Positions 26,419 through 33,284 of a stretch of 41,789 bases of DNA are shown one piece after another. Under the pieces are notes generated by a model, which was not told the origin of the DNA, made no database searches, and worked only from the letters and a program-made list of their open reading frames with translations. Numbering within the stretch: position 1 is the first letter of the stretch; the number at the start of each line of letters is the position of its first letter. Made by a program: the position numbers and the translations under genes. This DNA is from an uncultured Oscillospiraceae bacterium. Its GTDB lineage: Bacteria > Bacillota > Clostridia > Oscillospirales > Ruminococcaceae. Location of the stretch: assembly GCA_934454435.1 (NCBI GenBank), contig CAKSGA010000008.1, positions 1 to 41,789 on the forward strand. Direction: 5' to 3'.

Positions 26419-27312
26419 ATGAAAAAGACTATTTTTACCGGCGTAGGCACTGCCATCGCCACCCCCATGAACGCTGACGGCTCCATCAACTTTGATGAGT
26501 TCGGCAGAATGCTGGATTTTCAGGTGGAGAACGGCGCTGACGCAGTGATCGTATGTGGCACCACCGGCGAGGCTTCCACCATGCCCGATGACGAGCACCT
26601 TGAGTGCATAGGATATGCGATAAAGCGCATCAACCACCGTATTCCCGTCATCGCAGGAACCGGCGCAAACGACACTTCACACGGTATCAGACTCTCCACA
26701 CGTGCGCAGGAGCTTGGTGCTGACGCACTTCTCCAGGTAACGCCTTACTACAACAAGGCTTCCCAGAGGGGACTTGTAAAGCACTTCACAGCCATCGCAA
26801 ACAGCGTTGATATTCCGATAATCCTGTACAACGTACCCAGCCGTACTGGTTGCAATATCTCCATTGACACGTACAAGGAGCTTGCAAAGGTGCCTAACAT
26901 CGTTGCCACAAAGGAAGCAAGCGGCAATATGTCACTTGCTGCTGAGATCGCTGCTTATACAGATCTTGACATCTATTCCGGCAATGATGACCAGGTGCTG
27001 CCGATACTTTCTCTCGGCGGTAAGGGAGTTATCTCCGTTACCTCTAACCTCATGCCGAGGGAGAAGCACGATGAGGTCGCTCTCTTCAACGAGGGCAAGG
27101 TCGCAGAGGCTCTCGCTATCCAGGCAAGGATACTGGCATTTGAGAAGGCTCTGTTCATGGACGTCAACCCGATACCCGTCAAGGAAGCACTCAACATCAT
27201 GGGCTTCAAGGCAGGCGAGTGCAGGCTTCCCCTGTGCTCGATGTCTGACGAGCAGGTCGCAAAGCTCAGGAGCGCTATGGAGCCTCTTGGATTAGTAGGC
27301 TGCATAAAGTGA
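26419..27312 (+). CDS. dapA: 4-hydroxy-tetrahydrodipicolinate synthase
   Basis: A 297-residue class I aldolase that condenses pyruvate with aspartate semialdehyde, the committed DAP/lysine step. GTTGEAST forms the pyruvate-binding loop, Tyr137 sits in LYNVPSRTG, and the Schiff-base Lys165 is in VATKEASGN. ASQRGLVKHF and SGNDDQVLP are also conserved. GAAAGGA precedes ATG 26419, 20 bases after asd. The gene is followed by a strong hairpin without a T run and then dapB. Confidence 0.97.
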   Translation: MKKTIFTGVGTAIATPMNADGSINFDEFGRMLDFQVENGADAVIVCGTTGEASTMPDDEHLECIGYAIKRINHRIPVIAGTGANDTSHGIRLSTRAQELGADALLQVTPYYNKASQRGLVKHFTAIANSVDIPIILYNVPSRTGCNISIDTYKELAKVPNIVATKEASGNMSLAAEIAAYTDLDIYSGNDDQVLPILSLGGKGVISVTSNLMPREKHDEVALFNEGKVAEALAIQARILAFEKALFMDVNPIPVKEALNIMGFKAGECRLPLCSMSDEQVAKLRSAMEPLGLVGCIK

Positions 27313-27319
27313 ATAATGC

Positions 27320-27342
27320 GGGCGGAATTTGACTTTCCGCCC
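27320..27342 (+). other. Intercistronic hairpin between dapA and dapB
   Basis: GGGCGGAA (27320-27327) pairs perfectly with TTCCGCCC (27335-27342) around a 7-base loop, 8 bases after the dapA stop and 45 before dapB. There is no downstream T run, so it is more likely an mRNA stability or processing element than a terminator. Confidence 0.6.
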
Positions 27343-27387
27343 GATATGCTAACTGGGATTTATTCAAAAAACTGAAAGGAATTACAA

Positions 27388-28146
27388 ATGACAGAAATCG
27401 CAATAACCGGCGCATGCGGAAGAATGGGCAGGGTAATTGCCGGTCTGGTCAGCGAGCGCAGCGACTGCAGGATAGTCGCTGGTATTGACATCGCAGGCGA
27501 ACAGCACGGTGAGTTCCCGATATACAAGAAAATATTCGACCTGCCGCAGAAGCCTGATGTTATAATCGACTTTTCACACCCGTCCGCACTGCCAGACCTG
27601 CTGAGCTACGGCAAGATGAACAACGTTCCCCTTGTGCTTGCGACAACGGGCTACACCGATGAGGAGCGTGCCCGGATCACGGCGGCTTCGGCGCAGATAC
27701 CGGTGTTCTTCACGTTCAACATGTCCCTCGGTATCAACCTGCTGGTGGAGCTCGCACGCAAGGCTACCCAGATACTCGGCGGGCAGTTCGACATAGAGAT
27801 AGTCGAGAAGCACCACAATCAGAAGAAGGACGCACCCTCCGGCACAGCTATCATGATAGCTGAAGCCATCAACGAGGAACTTGGCGGAAAGGATCATTTC
27901 GTGTACGACCGCCACAGCGTCAGAAAGCCCAGGGACAAGGACGAGATCGGCATGCACGCCATCAGGGGCGGCACCATCGTTGGCGAGCATGATATAATCT
28001 TCGCCGGACATGACGAGGTGATCACGCTTTCGCACAGCGCCCAGTCCAGGGAAGTATTTGCAAACGGCGCAGTGAACGCCGCTGTTTTCCTTGCAGGAAA
28101 GCCTGCAGGAATGTACGCTATGTCTGATCTTATCAAGGAGGCATAA
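27388..28146 (+). CDS. dapB: 4-hydroxy-tetrahydrodipicolinate reductase
   Basis: A 252-residue reductase that makes tetrahydrodipicolinate for DAP, peptidoglycan and lysine. The N-terminal GACGRMGR binds the nicotinamide cofactor; IDFSHPSAL, ATTGYTDEE and FNMSLGINLL follow. The active-site region VEKHHNQKKDAPSGTA has the catalytic His pair and Lys. GAAAGGAA lies upstream of ATG 27388. It is followed after 2 bases by an ACT-domain gene, so the two proteins are probably made together. Confidence 0.97.
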   Translation: MTEIAITGACGRMGRVIAGLVSERSDCRIVAGIDIAGEQHGEFPIYKKIFDLPQKPDVIIDFSHPSALPDLLSYGKMNNVPLVLATTGYTDEERARITAASAQIPVFFTFNMSLGINLLVELARKATQILGGQFDIEIVEKHHNQKKDAPSGTAIMIAEAINEELGGKDHFVYDRHSVRKPRDKDEIGMHAIRGGTIVGEHDIIFAGHDEVITLSHSAQSREVFANGAVNAAVFLAGKPAGMYAMSDLIKEA

Positions 28147-28148
28147 AT

Positions 28149-28595
28149 ATGAATATCACAGTAACCGAAAACGTATCCGCAGTGACCTTTAACAACGTTC
28201 CTCTCTACAAGACCATCATGGAGGACACCCTGACCGCAGTTGCGGAGGCAGGCATCAATATCGACATGATCTCCATGACTGCTCCGACTTCCGAGCGTTT
28301 CGGGTTCGGCTTCACGCTGGACGATGACGACATGCCGAAGCTGCTTGCAGTTGTAAAGCAGCTCAAGGAGAAGCACGATATCACCCCGATGGTCAACAGC
28401 AGCAACCGCAAGATCGTTATCAAGACCGGCGAGATGGAAGCCCAGGCAGGCTTTGCAGCAAAGGTTTTCAACCTGCTGAACAAGATCGATGCTATGATAC
28501 TTCTGATAACCACCGGTGTTGACGAGATCTCCGTGCTCATCAGGGAGAGCGACGGAGAGGCAGCCGAAGCGGGTCTGAGAGAGCTTTTCAAATGA
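28149..28595 (+). CDS. Stand-alone tandem ACT-domain protein (aspartokinase regulatory-domain-like)
   Basis: A 148-residue protein with no catalytic domain. It resembles the C-terminal tandem ACT region of aspartokinases: VSAVTFNNVPLYKTIMEDTL opens one ACT-type fold with the AGINIDMISM turn, and GFAAKVFNLLNKIDAMILLITTGVDEISVLI forms the second. ACT domains bind amino acids and work as dimers. The gene is 2 bases after dapB and overlaps the MscS-type gene by ATGA, all downstream of the lysine riboswitch. I infer an amino-acid-sensing regulatory subunit for aspartokinase or another pathway enzyme; no direct evidence. Confidence 0.83.
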   Translation: MNITVTENVSAVTFNNVPLYKTIMEDTLTAVAEAGINIDMISMTAPTSERFGFGFTLDDDDMPKLLAVVKQLKEKHDITPMVNSSNRKIVIKTGEMEAQAGFAAKVFNLLNKIDAMILLITTGVDEISVLIRESDGEAAEAGLRELFK

Positions 28596-29518
28596 GTTTT
28601 CTTAACCTGATATCAACAGCCGCTGCAACCGCCGAGGTCTCCACTCACGAAGCGACCATAAAGGATGCTGTTGACGACCTGGTACAGCACCCTGAGGAAA
28701 CGGCGTCGAAAATCGGCGAATTCTTTCAGAATATGCTGAATGCTATCATAAACGGCATACCTACGATAATCCTTGCGATAGTGGTTCTGATAATTGGCAT
28801 CATCATCACCAAGCTGGTGCTGAAGCTGCTCAGCAAGGGACTTGACCGCACAAGGCTCGACCTGACGGTAAACAACTTTGTCAAGCAGTGCTGCAAGATA
28901 GTGCTTTATGTGCTGCTGATAACGATAGTGCTTTCAGTGCTCGGAATTCCTGCAACGTCCATCATAACCGTTATTGGTACTGCCGGCGTTGCGATCGGTC
29001 TTGCACTCCAGAACAGCCTTTCAAATGTTGCCGGCGGAATAATGCTGCTTATCAACAAGCCGTTCAAGATCGGCGATTATATACTTGTGGGAGGGGTCAG
29101 CGGAACAGTCAGGCAGATAACCATTCTCTACACTAGACTGGACTCCGACTCCAACCAGGCTATTTTCATTCCCAACGGTCAGGTTTCCGGCGCTGTTGTC
29201 ATAAACAACAACACAAATGGAACCCGCCGTGTGGATATGACATTCTCCATCAGTTATGAGGACGATTACGAGAAGGCACGTCAGGTGATCCTTCAGGTGC
29301 TCAGCCGCAATGAGAAGATACTCAGGGATCCGGCGCCTATAGTCCGTATGCTGGAGCATGCGGCGAGCTCGATAAACATCGTTGTCCGTCCGTGGTGCAA
29401 GGCTGCGGATTACTGGGAAGTGTTCTTCTCTACGACCGAGGAGATACGTGCTGCGTTCACCGCTGCCGGGATTTCCATTCCGTTCGACCAGCTGGACGTT
29501 CATGTTGTAAAGGAATAA
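28592..29518 (+). CDS. MscS-family mechanosensitive channel
   Basis: A 308-residue small-conductance mechanosensitive channel. Three hydrophobic segments lie near residues 48-78, 88-118 and 120-150; the third has the Gly/Ala-rich pore helix (GTAGVAIGLALQNSLSNVAGG) that is the MscS signature. The beta domain begins with FKIGDYILVGGVSGTVRQI and FIPNGQ, and an alpha/beta C-terminal domain follows. The N-terminal 45 residues are a polar lead. Its ATG overlaps the ACT gene stop, so it belongs to the lysine-riboswitch operon. The family opens on membrane tension; some members export amino acids, which makes the context interesting. Confidence 0.94.
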   Translation: MSFLNLISTAAATAEVSTHEATIKDAVDDLVQHPEETASKIGEFFQNMLNAIINGIPTIILAIVVLIIGIIITKLVLKLLSKGLDRTRLDLTVNNFVKQCCKIVLYVLLITIVLSVLGIPATSIITVIGTAGVAIGLALQNSLSNVAGGIMLLINKPFKIGDYILVGGVSGTVRQITILYTRLDSDSNQAIFIPNGQVSGAVVINNNTNGTRRVDMTFSISYEDDYEKARQVILQVLSRNEKILRDPAPIVRMLEHAASSINIVVRPWCKAADYWEVFFSTTEEIRAAFTAAGISIPFDQLDVHVVKE

Positions 29519-29526
29519 TAATTATT

Positions 29527-29557
29527 GAGGGCAGGGACTTGTTTCCTGCTCTTTTTT
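29527..29557 (+). terminator. Intrinsic terminator after the MscS-type gene
   Basis: GAGGGCAGG (29527-29535) pairs with CCTGCTCTT (29545-29553), with G-T wobbles at the base, followed by T residues to 29557. It ends the DAP operon. Confidence 0.75.
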
Positions 29558-29589
29558 ATTCGCAGGTATGTATTTTATTCAAAAAACAC

Positions 29590-29618
29590 TTGAACTAATA
29601 TTAAAAATGTGGTATACT
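29590..29618 (+). promoter_or_regulatory. Predicted sigma-A promoter of the Asp23-nusB-xseA operon
   Basis: TTGAAC (29590-29595), a 17-base spacer and TATACT (29613-29618) preceded by TGTGG, an extended -10. The Asp23 gene starts 43 bases downstream. Confidence 0.8.
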
Positions 29619-29661
29619 AAAATAGATATAGTATGTTCCCTGAAACTAACAGGAGGTTTAT

Positions 29662-30012
29662 ATGGAAAAGAGATCAAACAAGCCGGTAGGAAGCATTAAG
29701 GTTTCCGACAGCGTTATAGTCAAGATGGCAGAGCTGGCAGCGGCAGAGATAGACGGCGTTTATTGCCGTGGACAGGCTCCCGCTCCGTCAAACGCAAGGT
29801 CAAAGGTGCTCGGTCCGGTCCGTGTGAAGCTCGGGAATGAGACCGCTGAGATACACGTGGATATAATCGTGCTCGAGGGCTTCAATGCAGTGAACGTTGC
29901 TGAGAGCGTTCAGAAGAGCATAAAGTCTGCGATCCAGAGCATGACCAACTTCACTGTGACCAAGGTCGATGTCAATGTTGCAGGGATCAAATTCAAGGAG
30001 AGCGCAGAATAA
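29662..30012 (+). CDS. Asp23/Gls24-family envelope stress protein
   Basis: A 116-residue Asp23/Gls24 (YloU/YqhY-like) protein. The family pattern is visible: GSIKVSDSVIVKMAELAAAEIDGVY at the N-terminus, then a beta region with EIHVDIIVLEGFNAVNVAESVQKSIKSAI and TKVDVNVAGIKF. Relatives are small cytoplasmic or membrane-associated proteins tied to envelope stress or fatty-acid metabolism; the exact role is not known. AGGAGG precedes ATG. In Bacillus the homologue yqhY lies directly upstream of nusB, the same arrangement as here. Confidence 0.93.
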   Translation: MEKRSNKPVGSIKVSDSVIVKMAELAAAEIDGVYCRGQAPAPSNARSKVLGPVRVKLGNETAEIHVDIIVLEGFNAVNVAESVQKSIKSAIQSMTNFTVTKVDVNVAGIKFKESAE

Positions 30013-30029
30013 GCGCAGCAGGAGATAAT

Positions 30030-30446
30030 ATGGAAGAAAAGCTTACAAGACGTGAAGTGCGTGAGGGCGCATTCATTTTACTTTACCAGACAATGTTCGG
30101 GCAGGAACTCGGCGAGATAATCGAGGCGGACGAGGAGTCCCTCGGTCTTGCAAGAAACCACGAAACCGACGCTATCGTAAAGGGCGTTATGTCCCATGAC
30201 GAGGAGCTCACCGCCTACATAGCGAAGTACAGCACCACAAGGTCGGTAGCACGTATCTCAAAGGTGAACCTTGTGCTGATGAAGATCGCAGTGTATGAGA
30301 TGAAATATGACGACAAGGTGCCCGGCGCCGCAGCCATCAACGAGGCTGTGGAGCTCGGGAAGAAGTACGCTTACAAGCAGGACTGCAGCTTCATTAACGG
30401 CGTTCTGAACTCCGTGCTTGAGGAGATCGAGAATGACCGGGACTAA
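30030..30446 (+). CDS. nusB: Transcription antitermination factor NusB
   Basis: A 138-residue all-helical NusB, which with NusE binds boxA RNA for antitermination in rRNA operons. The N-terminal TRREVREGAFILLYQ is diagnostic, and the C-terminal region EAVELGKKYAYKQDCSFINGVLNSV is the family's conserved end. The ribosome binding site (GGAGATAAT) lies just upstream of ATG 30030. Its last 14 bases overlap the start of xseA, suggesting translational coupling. Confidence 0.96.
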   Translation: MEEKLTRREVREGAFILLYQTMFGQELGEIIEADEESLGLARNHETDAIVKGVMSHDEELTAYIAKYSTTRSVARISKVNLVLMKIAVYEMKYDDKVPGAAAINEAVELGKKYAYKQDCSFINGVLNSVLEEIENDRD

Positions 30447-31635
30447 GCCTCCGGTCGTGACCGTTACCCAGGTCAACCGTGTGGTGGGAATGATCATCAA
30501 GGGCGACAAACGGCTGGCAAATGTCGCTGTCCGGGGTGAGATATCCAACTTCACAAGGCACTACAAGACGGGCCACCTTTATTTCACGCTGAAGGATGAA
30601 CAGACGCAGCTCAGGGCTGTTATGTTCGCCGGAAACGCCGCTCATCTGGAGTTCGATCCGGACAACGGCGACAAAGTCGTGTGCTATGGTGCGATCACGG
30701 TCTACGAGCCGAACGGCGTTTACCAGATAAACTGCACGGATATGGCTCCGGACGGCGCCGGTGAGCAGGCTAAGGCTCTTGAAGAGCTGAAAAAGAAACT
30801 CTATGCCGAGGGACTTTTCACACGGAAGCGCCCGCTGCCAAAGTTCCCGAAGTGTGTTGCAGTGATCACTTCCGCCGGCGGAGCCGCTTTGCAGGACGTC
30901 ATCAATATCATATCACGGCGCTGCCCGGTGGTCAGACTGATCGTTATACCGGCAAAGGTACAGGGCGAGGGCGCTGACCTGTCCGTTGCTGCGGCGCTGG
31001 AGCGTGCGCAGAGTACCAATGCTGATGTCATTATCTTTGGCAGGGGCGGCGGTTCGGCAGAGGATCTGAGTGCTTTCAACTCGGAGGTCGTTGCACGGGC
31101 GGTCTACGCAAGCCGGATCCCGACTATTTCCGCAGTGGGACATGAAACGGATTTCAGCATTGCGGACCTTACAGCGGATATGAGGGCTCCCACGCCGTCA
31201 GCGGCGGCGGAACTTGCGGTGCCGGAGCTCGGAAATATCGCCGGGGCGATAGACGCAGCGCTGGAACAGATACGCACCGGTGTGCTGAGAAGGCTCGCCG
31301 ACAGCTCCAGGGAACTGGAGTCCCAGATGGCGCTCATAGCTGCGCTTTCTCCGAGGAGCCGACTGAACAATGCCGAGCAGCGCCTTGACGAGCTCACCGC
31401 AAGGATACGCACGGGAATGCACAACCGCCTTGACCGTGCAGAGCACACCCTCCGTGCAAACGCCGAGGTAATCTCTGCACTGGACCCTCTTGGGGTTCTG
31501 GCAAGGGGATTTTCGCTGACCAGCAATGAAAAGGGGATCGTCACAAGTTCAGCGGAGCTTTCGCCGGGTGACGAGATTAATGTCAGATTTGCTGAGGGCT
31601 CCGTGAGGGCTTCTGTTAAGGAAAAACTTAGTTGA
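30433..31635 (+). CDS. xseA: Exodeoxyribonuclease VII large subunit
   Basis: A 400-residue large subunit of ExoVII, a single-strand DNA exonuclease. An N-terminal OB fold (VTQVNRVVGMIIKG, RGEISNFTRHYKTGHLYF) is followed by the catalytic domain with FPKCVAVITSAGGAALQD, IIFGRGGGSAEDL, FNSEVVARA and GHETDFSIADLTADMRAPTPSAAAEL, and a coiled-coil C-terminal half that binds small subunits. ATG 30433 is chosen because GAGGAG lies at 30420-30425 and the protein then starts TGTKPPVVTVTQVN; a TTG at 30418 is the alternative. xseB follows 8 bases later. Confidence 0.96.
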   Translation: MTGTKPPVVTVTQVNRVVGMIIKGDKRLANVAVRGEISNFTRHYKTGHLYFTLKDEQTQLRAVMFAGNAAHLEFDPDNGDKVVCYGAITVYEPNGVYQINCTDMAPDGAGEQAKALEELKKKLYAEGLFTRKRPLPKFPKCVAVITSAGGAALQDVINIISRRCPVVRLIVIPAKVQGEGADLSVAAALERAQSTNADVIIFGRGGGSAEDLSAFNSEVVARAVYASRIPTISAVGHETDFSIADLTADMRAPTPSAAAELAVPELGNIAGAIDAALEQIRTGVLRRLADSSRELESQMALIAALSPRSRLNNAEQRLDELTARIRTGMHNRLDRAEHTLRANAEVISALDPLGVLARGFSLTSNEKGIVTSSAELSPGDEINVRFAEGSVRASVKEKLS

Positions 31636-31643
31636 GGTAGAAT

Positions 31644-31823
31644 ATGGATTTTGAGAAAGCAATGGGCAGACTTGCCGAGATATCTGCGAAAATGAGCAGC
31701 GGCGAGCTTTCCCTTGAGGACTCCATGAAGCTGTACGCCGAGGCTGCGCAGCTCACGAAGGAGTGCCGTGAGTACATTCAGAAGGCACGGCTTCAGGTGG
31801 AGCAGCTCGATGCGGCAGAGTGA
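31644..31823 (+). CDS. xseB: Exodeoxyribonuclease VII small subunit
   Basis: A 59-residue XseB, which binds in several copies to the XseA coiled coil. The sequence FEKAMGRLAEISAKMSSGELSLEDSMKLYAEA is the family signature (FEEALxxLExIVxxLExGxLxLEExLxxYEEG), followed by a short helix with ECREYIQKARLQVEQL. TGAGGT lies upstream of ATG 31644. Its stop is 13 bases before the start of ispA. It is short and easy to miss. Confidence 0.93.
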   Translation: MDFEKAMGRLAEISAKMSSGELSLEDSMKLYAEAAQLTKECREYIQKARLQVEQLDAAE

Positions 31824-31836
31824 CCGGAGGTTGAAG

Positions 31837-32733
31837 TTGGAAAAAGAAGAGGTTAAGGAGCGCCTGCACGACTACGCAGAAATGACCGAACGTGCGCTGG
31901 AACGCTATCTGCCGGAGCGTGAATGTCTGCAAAAGAACGTGATACTGGCGGCCCGTCACAGCCTTACGGCAGGGGGAAAAAGGCTTCGCCCGGCGCTGGT
32001 CATGGAGTTCATGCGGGTGTGCGGCGGTGAGCCTGAGAATGCGCTCCCGGTGGCATGTGCGATCGAGATGATGCACACATTCTCGCTCATTCATGATGAC
32101 CTGCCGTGCATGGATAACGATGACATGCGGCGTGGAAAGCCGAGCTGCCATAAGGCGTTCGGCGAGGCGAATGCGCTGCTTGCGGGCGATGCGCTTGCGA
32201 TACTCCCGGGACAGATCATTGCGGAAGCGGGGCTGAAGGGTACGATCTCACAGTCGGCTGCACTGAAAATCATATCGCTGCTTGGCGAGCAGGCAGGGAT
32301 ATACGGCATGATCGGCGGGCAGGTCATTGACACTGAAAATGAGGGAAAACAGCTCCCGGAGAACGTTCTGCTTGAAATGTACCGCATGAAGACCGGCGCT
32401 CTGCTGGAATTCTGCTGCCGTGCCGGAGTAATTGCGGCGGGCGGCGGTGCAGAGATTCAGCTTGCAGCGGGGACCTACGCCCGGAAGCTGGGACTTGCGT
32501 TCCAGATAATAGACGATATCCTTGACATGACGGCGGACGAGAAACTGCTTGGAAAGCCCGTCGGGAGCGACGCCGAGAGCGGGAAGTTCACCTATGCGGC
32601 GGCCGCAGGACCTGACCGTGCAAGGGAAGAGGCGGCACGCCTTACCGAAGAAGCCGTGAATGCGCTGGAAGCGTTCGGCGACCGTGAGTTCCTGACGGGA
32701 CTGACCCGGATGCTGCTCGACAGAAAATACTGA
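31837..32733 (+). CDS. ispA: Farnesyl diphosphate synthase / short-chain polyprenyl synthase
   Basis: A 298-residue trans-prenyltransferase that builds farnesyl (or geranyl) diphosphate. The first aspartate-rich motif is DDLPCMD (87-93), with the two-residue insertion typical of bacterial FPP synthases, followed by DDMRRG. The second is DDILD (226-230). LTAGGKRLRP carries the diphosphate-binding Lys/Arg. The start is TTG 31837, 6 bases after GGAGG (31826-31830). It is followed by a DUF212 gene and then dxs, so precursor supply and chain elongation of isoprenoids share a transcript. Confidence 0.95.
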   Translation: MEKEEVKERLHDYAEMTERALERYLPERECLQKNVILAARHSLTAGGKRLRPALVMEFMRVCGGEPENALPVACAIEMMHTFSLIHDDLPCMDNDDMRRGKPSCHKAFGEANALLAGDALAILPGQIIAEAGLKGTISQSAALKIISLLGEQAGIYGMIGGQVIDTENEGKQLPENVLLEMYRMKTGALLEFCCRAGVIAAGGGAEIQLAAGTYARKLGLAFQIIDDILDMTADEKLLGKPVGSDAESGKFTYAAAAGPDRAREEAARLTEEAVNALEAFGDREFLTGLTRMLLDRKY

Positions 32734-32751
32734 GCCGGAGGATTTTGATAA

Positions 32752-33249
32752 ATGAACATTTTTATGGCTAATCCGACCATAACAGTCGGACTGATATCGT
32801 TCGTGTCGGCGCAGATAATCAAGACGACGCTGCATGCTATCAAGGAGAAGTCCTTTGACCCGGAGCGCATTACCGGCGCAGGCGGAATGCCCTCATCGCA
32901 TTCGGCGCTGGTGGTTTCGGTGGCGCTGTACCTGCTGCGTCTGGAGGGGTTCCAGAGCACGAATTTTGCGCTTGCGATACTTATTCTCGGCGTTGTTATT
33001 TATGATGCACTCAGCGTGCGTTATAATGCGGGACTTCACGGCAAGGAACTGAACAGGCTCCGCCGTGTCATTGACGAGATGGACGACGAGATATCCCGCC
33101 TTGGCGGCGAGGACCTCAAGGAAGAGCAGCTGGAGGAGATGTCCGACCGCAAGGAGTTCAAGGAGTTCCTTGGTCATAAGCCTATCGAGGTGCTTGCCGG
33201 TTCGCTGCTTGGCATAATCATCGGCATGGTATTTCCGCTGCCGCATTGA
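32752..33249 (+). CDS. Divergent PAP2-family (DUF212, YuiD-like) membrane protein
   Basis: A 165-residue protein with membrane segments near residues 8-24, 45-65, 70-90 and the C-terminus. The signature residues of DUF212 are present: GGMPSSHSA, then YDALSVRYNAGLHG, and near the end LGHKPIEVLAGSLLGI. These align with acid phosphatase (PAP2) motifs and suggest a membrane lipid-phosphate phosphatase; a role in removing phosphate from isoprenyl phosphates would fit the position between ispA and dxs, but that is inference. CCGGAGG precedes ATG. The stop overlaps upstream in-frame readings of dxs. Confidence 0.9.
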   Translation: MNIFMANPTITVGLISFVSAQIIKTTLHAIKEKSFDPERITGAGGMPSSHSALVVSVALYLLRLEGFQSTNFALAILILGVVIYDALSVRYNAGLHGKELNRLRRVIDEMDDEISRLGGEDLKEEQLEEMSDRKEFKEFLGHKPIEVLAGSLLGIIIGMVFPLPH

Positions 33250-33284
33250 GTGCTGCCGTCAAATCAAGGCTGTCGGAGGCAATG

